Assembly (NCBI RefSeq): GCF_947581915.1
Contig: NZ_CANPWG010000035.1
Span: 1 to 45,320 of the forward strand
Direction of reading: 5' to 3'
Source of the DNA: Candidatus Palauibacter scopulicola
Lineage (GTDB): Bacteria; Gemmatimonadota; Gemmatimonadetes; Palauibacterales; Palauibacteraceae
DNA: 45,320 bases
The notes under the pieces are model-generated. The model searched no databases, was not told where the DNA came from, and saw nothing but the letters and a program-made list of their open reading frames with translations. The stretch's first letter is position 1, and each line of letters opens with the position of its first letter. Shown one piece after another: positions 1 through 7,647 of the stretch. The translations under genes were made by a program, and so were the position numbers.

Positions 1-286
1 CGTAAGCTGAACGATCACAACGACATGTGAATCCGAAAGCTCATGTCGCGTAGGCATTCTCGTCGAACGACGGATAGTGCGACGCGTCTCCGCGTGCGAA
101 TGCCCTTCGGCTTCAACCGATGGGAATGCCAAGCCGGTCTGAACCGTGAGCGTGATGGCCGCTTTCGGGAACGGGGTCATTGCGTTGATCGCTTCGTGGG
201 TGAAGACGCGGCAACCGCCCCGCCCCGACGACGACGGGGAGCCCGGCCCGGAGTAGGGGTCAGCCGGCCCCCCCCAGAACCCTAAG
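1..286. other. no supported gene; left edge of accessory segment
   Basis: I see no convincing gene here. An 80-codon open frame on the plus strand (43-285) is Arg/Pro-rich, has no recognisable domain, and ends just before the converging Rossmann-like gene. The first 21 bases resemble the reverse complement of the last bases of the window (see findings). A 7-bp inverted repeat (cgacatg/catgtcg) lies at about 21-48. Base composition looks less GC-rich than the ACIII and his regions. Confidence 0.4.
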
Positions 287-865
287 CTAGCCTTCCCTGG
301 TTGCGGTGATGATCCAGAGTCCGTGCGACTCGAGAAGGGTCTGGTCCGGAGCAGGGCGGAGCCGCCAGCGATGAGTCGTCACTCCGCTGGCGCGGGTTAG
401 CTGCTCGTAGCCGAGTTCACCGATCGCCGCGATCCCGTCCGCCAGATGAATCGGCACTCCGCCGGCGCGCTGGAGCCGCTTGAACTGCTTCGGCCAGAGG
501 TTCGAGCCGTCCGTTATGTAGAGCCCGCCCTCTGGGGGGAACCGGTTTAGGATCATCCCCGCCAAGCGACCCCTGAAGATACTGAGCGCGCTCCCACCTT
601 CGCCTTGGCTGTCCCCTCGGTGAAACGCGACGCTGATCCGCGGCACGCCCACAAGCGCAGCGCGCGCGTCGCAGCACTTGAACTCGACCTCGGGGGCCAG
701 CGGAAGGGTGCGCTTCAGCCGGTTCCAGTAGGGGACCAGGTGTTCGTTGATATCGCAGTACAGGATCCGGTCGACAAGAGGCGCGAGAATCGCTGCGGAC
801 GGCTGCACATCGCGACCTCCGCAGGCGGGATAGAAGCCGATCCTAGGCAGCTTCGGGGGCTCCAC
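287..865 (-). CDS. Rossmann-like, possibly SAM-methyltransferase-fold protein of accessory cassette
   Basis: This encodes 192 residues from a GTG start and overlaps the end of the HEPN-like gene by 23 bp, so it is the third gene of a minus-strand operon. I do not recognise the family with certainty. The N-terminus (residues 9-40) reads as a beta-alpha-beta nucleotide-binding unit: a Gly-rich turn after the first strand (YPACGGRD), then an acidic end to the second strand (ILYCDIN). A third strand ends FKCCDAR. That order resembles class I SAM methyltransferase motifs I to III. A distinctive FHRGDSQGEGGS stretch follows at residues 81-92. No NPPY or PC catalytic motif is visible, so a base-methyltransferase role is not supported. 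The Rossmann-like fold is an inference; the function is unknown. Confidence 0.6.
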   Translation of the reverse strand: MEPPKLPRIGFYPACGGRDVQPSAAILAPLVDRILYCDINEHLVPYWNRLKRTLPLAPEVEFKCCDARAALVGVPRISVAFHRGDSQGEGGSALSIFRGRLAGMILNRFPPEGGLYITDGSNLWPKQFKRLQRAGGVPIHLADGIAAIGELGYEQLTRASGVTTHRWRLRPAPDQTLLESHGLWIITATREG

Positions 866-1460
866 CGACCAGCTTTCCGCTGCCCAGATCCAGGCGGCCG
901 AGAAACTCGAAGTAGTTCATCATGAATTCGTGGAGGTCTTCCGGCTCAACGGCGACGAAGCGGTACGAAGGGGGGGTATCCCTGGACAGGAACATGATGT
1001 CGTTGATGTCCCGGCCCCCGGTCACGATGTTTCCGTGTGCCAAGGCGTTGCGCATGATGTTGACCACAGTTCCTGCCCTGACGTTGGGTAGCATGGGCTC
1101 GGCGCCTGCGAACGCCTGATCGAAGTTCGGTGCTTGCGCTCCAACATCTTTGACCTTGCCCTTCCGCCACGTCGCTTTCCCGTCGGGCCAGAGTGGAGAC
1201 GACAGGAAGGCTTCCTCGAGGAGTCTGTTGTACTCCGAAGCCGCCTCCTTGTAGCGGTGGCGATCCCCCGACGGATGCGGGGCCTGGCTCTCCTCGTTGA
1301 GTCGCTTGAGTCGCTCGTGCGGAACGATCAAGCCGACCGTCGTGATCGAGAGAAGGTGCGTCACCTCCAGACGCATACCACGCGCCGGGAAACGAAGTCG
1401 CCTGAGAAGTACGGAACATCTCTGAGGAAAGTCGCTTACGTAATCGCGGTACGCACTCAT
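843..1460 (-). CDS. HEPN-like protein with R-x4-H motif
   Basis: This is a 205-residue soluble protein, the second gene of the minus-strand cassette. It lies 43 bp after the UDG-like gene and overlaps the Rossmann-like gene. Residues 137-142 read R-N-A-L-A-H, followed by G. This is the classic RxxxxH signature of HEPN domains, where the Arg/His pair forms the RNase active site of many toxins and defence nucleases. The motif sits in a predicted helix (TVVNIMRNALAHGN), as in known HEPN proteins. A central helical region (about 45-90) and a Trp/Lys-rich linker precede it. There is no signal peptide or membrane segment. HEPN membership rests on this motif and the helical context, so RNase activity is an inference. 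A non-catalytic HEPN is possible. Confidence 0.6.
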   Translation of the reverse strand: MSAYRDYVSDFPQRCSVLLRRLRFPARGMRLEVTHLLSITTVGLIVPHERLKRLNEESQAPHPSGDRHRYKEAASEYNRLLEEAFLSSPLWPDGKATWRKGKVKDVGAQAPNFDQAFAGAEPMLPNVRAGTVVNIMRNALAHGNIVTGGRDINDIMFLSRDTPPSYRFVAVEPEDLHEFMMNYFEFLGRLDLGSGKLVGGAPEAA

Positions 1461-1503
1461 TCTGATGTCCTCTTAGGGGTCTTGGAGCAATGCTGGAATG
1501 CTA

Positions 1504-2571
1504 TCAATGGGACCTCATCCAACGGTTTCGCCATCTGGCGATCGTAGGCTCGACGAAGTCTTTCAAGTACCGTGAGTTGACGGAGTTTCCCCACCAGGCG
1601 GGTTTGCCGGGTGCCGATGGATGAATGAAGGTCAAGATGTCTACTTGCTTTCCGTCAATTCGAGCGATTTCGGGAATCGCGGCTCCCTTGTAGCAGGCGG
1701 GCGGCTCCGGCCCAAGTCCGAGCGGACCACCGATCCAGCTTCGAACCCCCTGACCCTCAGCAACGATGATGGTCGGTTCAAGGATTTCCAGGGTCCGGAG
1801 GAAGTGTCGAGCGCAGTTCCGCCGCATCAGGGGACTCGAAGCGCCCCGCCCCGCCCTACAGCCCTCCGGCGGCTTGTCTACGGCTGAGCAGAGAAGAGCG
1901 TTGACGAGGGCGAAACCATCGAAGATGTGGGCGCTCGCCGCGCCGTCCCCAAAGAGCCGTTCTTCCTCAACGTCGGTACCGGGTTCTCCGCCGAGCAGCA
2001 GTCGCAGGATCGAGGTGGTACCACGCATGTGGGGATTCCGACCCTGAAAGCCCTCGCTGGCCGATCCATCGATCATGGCCGTGCGGGCAACGAGGTTGAC
2101 CCGAGTGCATTTCTGTCCGTACTCCTGTCCAACCACGACGATCCGCAGTTCCTGACCGTCTACCAAGAGGTCATAATGCTTGCCGACGTGGCTCATCTGG
2201 CCCTCGTAGAAATACGGGGATGCGCTGCCACGGCAGTCCCGGTGGTGTCTGCAGATGAAGCGCTCGGCAGCGAGCAGATTGCGGCGAACGTATGCCTCGA
2301 GGTTCGTGATCCGCTCGGCGGTGCGTCCCGGGTTGGACGTGATCAAGTCGAACTCCAACGAGTACATGAGAGTTGGTCTACGCGGGTGACCGTACCTGAA
2401 CATCGAGCCGGTGTGAAGATCGACGGGCAACTCGAAGCTTGTGGTTGGGTGGCTCAGGATCTCGCGTCCATGAACATCCCTCCGGGCGTGCGGTGACGTT
2501 AGGAAGCCCGCTGAAATGGACGGACGCGGCATGTGGATCCGTGGCCGCTGGCGCGGCCGACGCGTGAGCAT
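1504..2571 (-). CDS. uracil-DNA glycosylase superfamily-like protein
   Basis: First gene of the cassette, up to 355 codons. The first ~68 residues are low-complexity and Arg/Pro-rich, so the true start may be the Met at 2403 or at 2367; no clear ribosome site decides. The core resembles the family 4/UdgX type of UDG fold. It has a strand ending in VVVGQEYG (about residues 145-152) at the place of the family's GEAPG motif. Next comes NALLCSAVDKPPEGC, then NCARHFLRTLEILEPTIIVAEG (broken here only for description), matching the usual pattern of a Cys-rich loop, helix and Pro-led strand. Near the end, FIHPSAPG corresponds to the HPS motif. Cys107, 113, 228, 238 and 253 could hold an Fe-S cluster as in family 4 enzymes. 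Glycosylase activity is not shown, and the water-activating residue is unclear. Confidence 0.6.
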   Translation of the reverse strand: MLTRRPRQRPRIHMPRPSISAGFLTSPHARRDVHGREILSHPTTSFELPVDLHTGSMFRYGHPRRPTLMYSLEFDLITSNPGRTAERITNLEAYVRRNLLAAERFICRHHRDCRGSASPYFYEGQMSHVGKHYDLLVDGQELRIVVVGQEYGQKCTRVNLVARTAMIDGSASEGFQGRNPHMRGTTSILRLLLGGEPGTDVEEERLFGDGAASAHIFDGFALVNALLCSAVDKPPEGCRAGRGASSPLMRRNCARHFLRTLEILEPTIIVAEGQGVRSWIGGPLGLGPEPPACYKGAAIPEIARIDGKQVDILTFIHPSAPGKPAWWGNSVNSRYLKDFVEPTIARWRNRWMRSH

Positions 2572-2595
2572 GCGACTGCCGCATGTTGACCGGGC

Positions 2596-2845
2596 CGGGG
2601 CGCCCGGATTTCGCTACGACCGCCTTCGGCGGCCCGCGTAATCTCGGGGGGCGACTTGGCAGACCGGGCGTACGGAACAGTACGCCGATCTTGGTTGCCC
2701 AGGGAATTTAGTCGGGGCGCCCGGATTTCGCTACGACCGCCTTCGGCGGCCCGCGTAATCTCGGGGGGCGACTTGGCAGACCGGGCGTACGGAACAGTAC
2801 GCCGATCTTGGTTGCCCAGGGAATTTAGTCGGGGCGCCCGGATTT
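2596..2845. repeat. 117-bp tandem direct repeats seeded by the tRNA-Pro 3' end (putative att sites)
   Basis: Two exact 117-bp units start at 2597 and 2714. A third, partial copy at 2831 runs into tRNA-Pro. The shared core cggggcgcccggattt appears at 2596-2611, 2713-2728 and 2830-2845; the last is the 3' end of the tRNA gene (acceptor and T-arm). Beyond the core the units diverge from the tRNA. Each unit contains two small hairpins, ccgcc/ggcgg and ggcgtac/gtacgcc, which would sit just after the tRNA in the transcript. A repeated tRNA 3' end beside foreign-looking genes is typical of tyrosine-recombinase attachment sites. No integrase is in the window. Confidence 0.75.
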
Positions 2846-2902
2846 GAACCGGGGACCTCTGCGTCCCGAACGCAGCGCTCTACCGGACTGAGCCACGCCC
2901 CG
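2829..2902 (-). tRNA. tRNA-Pro (anticodon CGG)
   Basis: The cloverleaf is complete on the minus strand: acceptor CGGGGCG pairs with CGCCCCG, the D arm has GGTAGAGC, the anticodon stem is CTGCG/CGCAG and the loop TTCGGGA gives CGG. The T arm is CCCGG-TTCAAAT-CCGGG and the discriminator is A. CCA is not encoded. It is the last gene of the six-tRNA operon and the probable integration target, because its 3' 16 bp recur in the adjacent tandem repeats. Confidence 0.95.
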
Positions 2903-2966
2903 AGGGGTACTGCGGACCGCGCGGTGGGCGCGGGGGCCGGGCTCGCGCGCGAGCCGGCGGCGAAGA

Positions 2967-3039
2967 AGCGGGTGACCGGATTCGAACCGGCGACCTCAAC
3001 CTTGGCAAGGTTGCGCTCTACCAACTGAGCTACACCCGC
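2967..3039 (-). tRNA. tRNA-Gly (anticodon GCC)
   Basis: Acceptor GCGGGTG pairs with CACCCGC, the anticodon stem is CAACC/GGTTG with loop TTGCCAA (GCC), and the T arm contains GGTTCGAATCC. The discriminator is U, as expected for bacterial tRNA-Gly. CCA is not encoded. It lies between tRNA-Thr and tRNA-Pro in the same operon. Confidence 0.95.
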
Positions 3040-3118
3040 GTGTGCTGCTTCCTCTCCCTCCAAGCTCCCTCCAGGGCCTCCAGCTTGCCGGCCGGCGGCG
3101 GAGGGGTGCTGCCGCAAG

Positions 3119-3190
3119 AGCCACCGGTCGGATTTGAACCGACGACCGCCGCATTACGAATGCGGTGCTCTACCCCTGAGCTACGGTGGC
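3119..3190 (-). tRNA. tRNA-Thr (anticodon CGT)
   Basis: Acceptor GCCACCG pairs with CGGTGGC, the anticodon stem is CCGCA/TGCGG and loop TTCGTAA gives CGT, which reads ACG. The T arm is GTCGG-TTCAAAT-CCGAC. It is the fourth gene of the minus-strand tRNA operon. CCA is not encoded. Confidence 0.95.
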
Positions 3191-3266
3191 GAGCCGTCGG
3201 CCGCTACCCGGGGCGGCCCTGGCGAGAAGGCTTGCCGGGGCTGCGGGGGTGGACGGCGACGGGGAG

Positions 3267-3340
3267 TGGAGCCGGCGGGATTTGAACCCGCGACCTCTTG
3301 AGTGCGATTCAAGCGCTCTCCCAAACTGAGCTACGGCCCC
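3267..3340 (-). tRNA. tRNA-Ala (anticodon CGC)
   Basis: Acceptor GGGGCCG pairs with CGGCTCC and contains the G3:U70 wobble that identifies alanine tRNAs. The anticodon stem is CTTGA/TCAAG and loop ATCGCAC gives CGC, which reads GCG. The discriminator is A. It is the third gene of the tRNA operon. CCA is not encoded. Confidence 0.95.
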
Positions 3341-3372
3341 TCGCTCGGACACTCTCTCGAACTCTCTCTGAA

Positions 3373-3447
3373 CGGGGCTGACGGGATTTGAACCCGCGAC
3401 CTCCGGTGTGACAGACCGGCACTCTAACCAGACTGAGCTACAGCCCC
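3373..3447 (-). tRNA. tRNA-Asp (anticodon GTC)
   Basis: Acceptor GGGGCTG pairs with CAGCCCC, the anticodon stem is CCGGT/ACCGG and loop CTGTCAC gives GTC. The discriminator is G, an aspartate identity element. It is the second gene of the tRNA operon. CCA is not encoded. Confidence 0.95.
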
Positions 3448-3464
3448 CTGCAACGGCGTTTCGA

Positions 3465-3538
<74 letters not shown>

Positions 3539-3552
3539 TCCGAAAGACACGA

Positions 3553-3581
3553 CGAGCGGGCCCCGGGTGGGAGCCCGCTCG
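3553..3581 (-). other. leader hairpin at the 5' end of the tRNA operon transcript
   Basis: A perfect 9-bp stem, cgagcgggc/gcccgctcg, with an 11-nt loop starts within a few bases of the start site predicted from the promoter at 3591-3619. It has no T run in either direction, so it is not a convincing terminator. It could be an RNase processing signal or a stabilising 5' hairpin. Confidence 0.4.
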
Positions 3582-3590
3582 GACGGACAT

Positions 3591-3619
3591 ATGCTAAAGG
3601 AGCGGGCCGAATCGGTCAA
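3591..3619 (-). promoter_or_regulatory. sigma70-type promoter of the tRNA operon
   Basis: On the minus strand the sequence reads TTGACC, a 17-nt spacer, then TAGCAT, followed about 45 bp later by tRNA-Val. Both hexamers are close to consensus in otherwise very GC-rich DNA, and the position fits a stable-RNA promoter. No other candidate for this operon is visible. Confidence 0.6.
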
Positions 3620-3757
3620 CCTCGGCGGGCGCCGGATGGGCGGTTCGCGGCGACGGTTGCATCCACCGGAGCGGGGTTTACCTTGTTCGCGACCCGGGCT
3701 TCCGCCGGCGGAGGCTGCCGGGCGACTCACATCGTCGATTCCCCCTCAGAGAGGCGG

Positions 3758-4567
3758 ATGAAGATAAGCTCTCGCGCGGCCGCGGGCGTCCTCGCCGCGG
3801 CCCTCGGCGCCACCGCCCTGGCGCTGTACCGGCCCTCAACCGGCGAACTCGAGCTCGCGGTCGCGAGCCTCGATCCGTCCTCCTTCCTGCACGTCCAGGA
3901 GAGCGCGGATCCGCAGGCCGTGGGCGAGGGCGAGACGGCCGCCGCGGCGCTCCAGTTCGCCGAGGAGCAGGATCTCGCGACGATGCCCGCGCAGTGGCGC
4001 GCGATCTACGATCACGAGAACGCGAGCCGCGGACCCGAGCAGCCGATCCCGTTCAACCACCGGTTCCACGTCACCGACCTCCAGATCGACTGCATGTACT
4101 GCCATGTGGGGACGGAGCGGTCGGTGTCGGGGGTCGTTCCGTCGCTCGAGGTGTGCATGGGATGCCACCGCATCGCGGGCACGGGGCTGCCGCCGGTCGA
4201 GGAGCTGCGTCAGTACGAAGCGCGGGGCGAGCCGATCGAGTGGGAGTGGGTGTACAAGCTGCCCGAGTTCGTGCAGTTCAGCCACAAGGCCCACGTGCGG
4301 AACCTCGAGTGCCAGGACTGCCACGGCCCGGTCGAGGAGATGGACCGGGTCTACCAGTGGGCGCCGCTCACGATGGGCTGGTGCCTCGAGTGCCACCGGC
4401 AGTCTCCCTTCGACGGCGATGTCGCGACCGACCACACGCTGGCGCGGGACAACCCGCCGCCACAGGCCCCGGGGCCTCGTCAGCCGGAAGGGTTCTACCC
4501 GCGGGACATCGACACGGACTACGGCCGGACCCGGGCCCCCACGGATTGCGCGGCATGTCACTACTGA
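3758..4567 (+). CDS. actA: ACIII subunit ActA, pentaheme cytochrome c
   Basis: ActA is the multiheme electron-transfer subunit of alternative complex III, the membrane complex that oxidises quinol and passes electrons towards cytochrome oxidase. The 269-residue product has a short basic N-terminus and one hydrophobic segment (about 6-24), which exports and anchors it. Five CxxCH heme sites lie at residues 112-116, 133-137, 185-189, 209-213 and 264-268, the usual ActA number. I chose the ATG at 3758 because it follows a Shine-Dalgarno-like agagagg and begins right at the signal anchor; the frame is open for 25 more codons upstream. It is the first gene of actABCDEF and overlaps actB by 13 bp. 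The cytochrome maturation genes it needs are not in the window. Confidence 0.93.
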   Translation: MKISSRAAAGVLAAALGATALALYRPSTGELELAVASLDPSSFLHVQESADPQAVGEGETAAAALQFAEEQDLATMPAQWRAIYDHENASRGPEQPIPFNHRFHVTDLQIDCMYCHVGTERSVSGVVPSLEVCMGCHRIAGTGLPPVEELRQYEARGEPIEWEWVYKLPEFVQFSHKAHVRNLECQDCHGPVEEMDRVYQWAPLTMGWCLECHRQSPFDGDVATDHTLARDNPPPQAPGPRQPEGFYPRDIDTDYGRTRAPTDCAACHY

Positions 4568-7500
4568 ACGGGGGCAACGGCGGCTGCGGCTGCGCGGGGA
4601 GCTGCTCGGGTGGCGCCGCGCCTGAAGGCGACGCCCTGAACGGCGCCGCGGCGAATGGCGCGAACGGCACGGGGACCTCCCGGCGTCGCTTCCTGAAGGT
4701 GCTGGGGACTTCCGGGGCCGGGGCGGCGACGCTGGCGGCGTGCGGTCCGCCGGACTTCGGGGACAAGCTCATCCCCAGTCTCGTCGAGGAAGAGGGGATC
4801 ACGCCGGGCGTTTCCGACACCTACGCGACGGTGCTGCCGGATGCGGGGCCGGAACCGGTCGCCGTCCATGCGCAGGTGCGCGACGGCCGGGTCCTCGGCC
4901 TGAGCCCCAACGATCGGTTCGGCGGAGGCACGAACGGCCTTTCGTCGCTCACGCACTCGACGCTGCAGGACCTCTACGATCCGGATCGCGTGAGCCAGCC
5001 GATCCAGCGCAATCCGTCCACGGAGGAGGGGGCGCCTCCCTTCCAGTTCGCGAACTGGGACGACGCGACGGCGGCGCTGACCAACGCGGTGCGCGTCGGC
5101 GGCGCGGTGCTCCTCACCGGCCGGGTGACGGGCACGACGGGCCGCTTCATCGCGGAGTGGGCCCGCGTGATGGGGGTCGAACACATCGCTTGGGAGCCGT
5201 TCTCGAACCAGGCGCTGGCGGGCGGGACCGCGGACGTGAGCGGCGGCGCGGGCATGCCGCGCTTCGACCTCTCCTCGGCGGACCGGGTCGCCTGTTTCGG
5301 CGCGGATTTCCTCGGCACATGGCTCGCCCCGACGCAGATGTCTGCGGGTTTCGCGGCGGCGCGGGACATCGACGCCCACCACCACGCGAAGTTCACGTTC
5401 GTCGGCCCGCGCCTGTCCCTGACGGGCGCCAACGCGGACGAGTGGATCGAAGCGCGGGCGGGGACCGAGGGCGCCGTGGCGCTGGCCGTGGCCGGCGTCG
5501 TTGCGGCGGCGCGGGGCGTCACGCTTCCGGCCGGAGTGTCCGCTGTGTCGCCGGAGGCCGTCGCGGACGCCGCGGGGATTTCCGCAGACGCGATCCGTGC
5601 GCTCGGCGAGGAATTGGCCGCCGCGGAGAACGCGGTCGCGATTCCGCCTGGGATCGAGTCGCAGGGCGCCGCCGCGCGGCAGGCGCACCAGGCGGTCGCC
5701 GCACTCAACGAGGTGCTGGGAGCCGTGGGTACCCGGGTCTTCCCGGGGGGCGGCGCACCCGAAGGTACGACGGCGAGCTTCGTGGACATGCAGGCGCTGA
5801 TGGGGCGCATGCGGGCGGGCCAGGTACGCACGCTCATCGTGTCCGGGTGCAATCCGGCCTACGCGCTGCCCGCCGCCGCGGGGTTCGGCGAGGCGCTCGC
5901 TAACGTGGCGAACACCGTCGCGATCACGCCGCACCTCGACGAGACGGCGTCGGCCTGCGGCTGGGTGCTCCCCTGCCACCACGCGCTCGAGTCGTGGTGC
6001 GATGCGGACCTCGCGGACGGCGCGATGGCGCTCGGGCAGCCCCTCATGCACCCGGTGTTCGACACGCGGCAGCGCGAGGACCTGCTGCTGGACGTCGCGA
6101 ACGCGGCGGGACAGGGCGCCGCGTTCGGCGGGGCGGACTACGCGACCGTGCTGCGGAGCACCTGGACCGAGCGGCTCGGCGGCGACGACGCGTGGCTCGA
6201 CGCGCTGCGGCGCGGCGGCGCCTCGGCGGCGGCGTGGGCGGGCGACGAAGGCGAAGGGTCCGGCGCGGACTCCGGTGCGGATCCAGCGCCCGCGGGCGGC
6301 GTTGACGGCTTTGCGGCCCCGCAGGCGCCCGACGGCACGCAACTCGTCGTGTACCCGACGGCCCAGTTCTACGATGGCCGGGGCGCGAACCGCTCCTGGA
6401 TGCAGGAACAGCCCGACGCGATCACGAAGGTCGTGTGGAACTCGTGGGTGGAGATGCACCCGGACATGGCGGACGAACTCGGCGTGGAGCGCGGAGACGT
6501 CGTCCGCGTCGAGTCGGCCCAGGGCGCCATCGAGGCGCCGGTCTACGTCTACCGCGGCATCCGCCCGGATACGGTCGCGATCCCGCTCGGACAGGGACAC
6601 ACGGAGTACGGCCGCTACGCGCGCAACCGCGGCGTGAACCCGCTGGACCTCCTGGCGGCGAACGCGGACCCCGGCTCCGGCGCGCTGGCGTACGCCGGCA
6701 CGGCGGTCACGGTCGAGGCGACCGGGGAGACGGCCCGACTCGTCGTCACGCAGGGCTCCACCGACGACCAGGACCGGGAAATCGTCCACGCCATGAACGT
6801 CGAGGACGCGCTGCACGAGGTCGAGGCGCACGAGATCGACCTCGTCGAGCTGGTCGAGGCCGCGTGGGACTCCGACCCGAACAGCCCGTACCGCTGGGGC
6901 ATGACCATCGACCTCAACGCCTGCACCGGCTGCGGCGCCTGCGTCACCTCCTGCTACTCGGAGAACAACATCCCCACCGTGGGCGAGGAGCAGGCCGCCC
7001 TGCGGCGCGAGATGTCGTGGATGCGGATCCACCGCTTCGAGGAGGAGGCGGAGGACGGCGGATTCCAGACGGTGCAACAGCCGATGCTGTGCCAGCACTG
7101 CGGCGACGCGCCGTGCGAGCCGGTGTGCCCGGTCTACGCGACGTACCACAGCCCGGAGGGGCTCAACGTCCAGGTCTACAACCGCTGCGTCGGCACGCGG
7201 TACTGCGCGAACAACTGCCCCTACAAGGTCCGGCGCTTCAACTGGTTCAACCACGACGCGCGCGGCCGCGGCGACGGGGGCGCCTTCGCGTGGCCGCTGA
7301 ACCTCCAGCTCAACCCGGACATCACGGTTCGCGAGGTGGGGGTGATGGAGAAGTGCACGATGTGCGTGCACCGGATCAACAAGGCGAAGATCGACGCGAA
7401 GGAGGAGGGGCGGACGGTGCGGGACGGCGAGGTGATGACGGCCTGCCAGGCCAGCTGCCCGTCGAACGCGATCACCTTCGGCAACCTCAAGGATCCGGGG

Positions 7501-7647
7501 AGCGAGGTCTCCCGCAAGGCGAAGAGCGCCCGCGGCTACCACGCGCTCGGTGAACTCGGGGTGCGTCCCGCGATCACCTACCTCGAGGACGTCACGCACC
7601 GGCACATGCCCGCGGGCGGGCACGGCGAAGACGAAGAGGCGCACTGA
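4555..7647 (+). CDS. actB: ACIII subunit ActB, molybdopterin-oxidoreductase-like/Fe-S protein
   Basis: This large periplasm-facing subunit of 1030 residues joins a molybdopterin-oxidoreductase-like domain (about 60-750, no cofactor expected by analogy with known ACIII) to a ferredoxin-type domain (about 780-975). Cys clusters for three [4Fe-4S] and one [3Fe-4S] centres are visible: CTGCGACVTSC, CQHCGDAPCEPVC, CVGTRYCANNC, then CTMC and CQASC. A Tat signal (SRRRFLKVLG) sits at residues 42-51, unusually far in. It is preceded by a Gly-rich segment with CGCAGSC at 11-17. No alternative in-frame start lies between the ATG at 4555 and the Tat motif, so the long N-region looks real. It overlaps actA by 13 bp, and its stop codon overlaps the actC start (TGATG). 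Confidence 0.93.
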   Translation: MSLLNGGNGGCGCAGSCSGGAAPEGDALNGAAANGANGTGTSRRRFLKVLGTSGAGAATLAACGPPDFGDKLIPSLVEEEGITPGVSDTYATVLPDAGPEPVAVHAQVRDGRVLGLSPNDRFGGGTNGLSSLTHSTLQDLYDPDRVSQPIQRNPSTEEGAPPFQFANWDDATAALTNAVRVGGAVLLTGRVTGTTGRFIAEWARVMGVEHIAWEPFSNQALAGGTADVSGGAGMPRFDLSSADRVACFGADFLGTWLAPTQMSAGFAAARDIDAHHHAKFTFVGPRLSLTGANADEWIEARAGTEGAVALAVAGVVAAARGVTLPAGVSAVSPEAVADAAGISADAIRALGEELAAAENAVAIPPGIESQGAAARQAHQAVAALNEVLGAVGTRVFPGGGAPEGTTASFVDMQALMGRMRAGQVRTLIVSGCNPAYALPAAAGFGEALANVANTVAITPHLDETASACGWVLPCHHALESWCDADLADGAMALGQPLMHPVFDTRQREDLLLDVANAAGQGAAFGGADYATVLRSTWTERLGGDDAWLDALRRGGASAAAWAGDEGEGSGADSGADPAPAGGVDGFAAPQAPDGTQLVVYPTAQFYDGRGANRSWMQEQPDAITKVVWNSWVEMHPDMADELGVERGDVVRVESAQGAIEAPVYVYRGIRPDTVAIPLGQGHTEYGRYARNRGVNPLDLLAANADPGSGALAYAGTAVTVEATGETARLVVTQGSTDDQDREIVHAMNVEDALHEVEAHEIDLVELVEAAWDSDPNSPYRWGMTIDLNACTGCGACVTSCYSENNIPTVGEEQAALRREMSWMRIHRFEEEAEDGGFQTVQQPMLCQHCGDAPCEPVCPVYATYHSPEGLNVQVYNRCVGTRYCANNCPYKVRRFNWFNHDARGRGDGGAFAWPLNLQLNPDITVREVGVMEKCTMCVHRINKAKIDAKEEGRTVRDGEVMTACQASCPSNAITFGNLKDPGSEVSRKAKSARGYHALGELGVRPAITYLEDVTHRHMPAGGHGEDEEAH

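Noticed and set aside
43-285. 80-codon plus-strand frame at the left edge
   Set aside because: Arg/Pro-rich, no domain, no ribosome site, and typical of a chance frame in GC-rich DNA.
2596-2845. CRISPR array
   Set aside because: Units are 117 bp and contiguous, with no unique spacers; the core is a tRNA end.
2656-2847. frame inside the tandem repeat
   Set aside because: It simply translates the 117-bp unit twice and runs into tRNA-Pro.
3994-4554. long N-terminal extension of ActB
   Set aside because: The region is the actA coding sequence in another frame; the Tat signal begins after 4555.
4561-7644. 1027-codon minus-strand frame opposite actB
   Set aside because: Arg/Val/Asp-rich shadow of the actB codon bias. 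ActB itself has clear Fe-S and Tat motifs.
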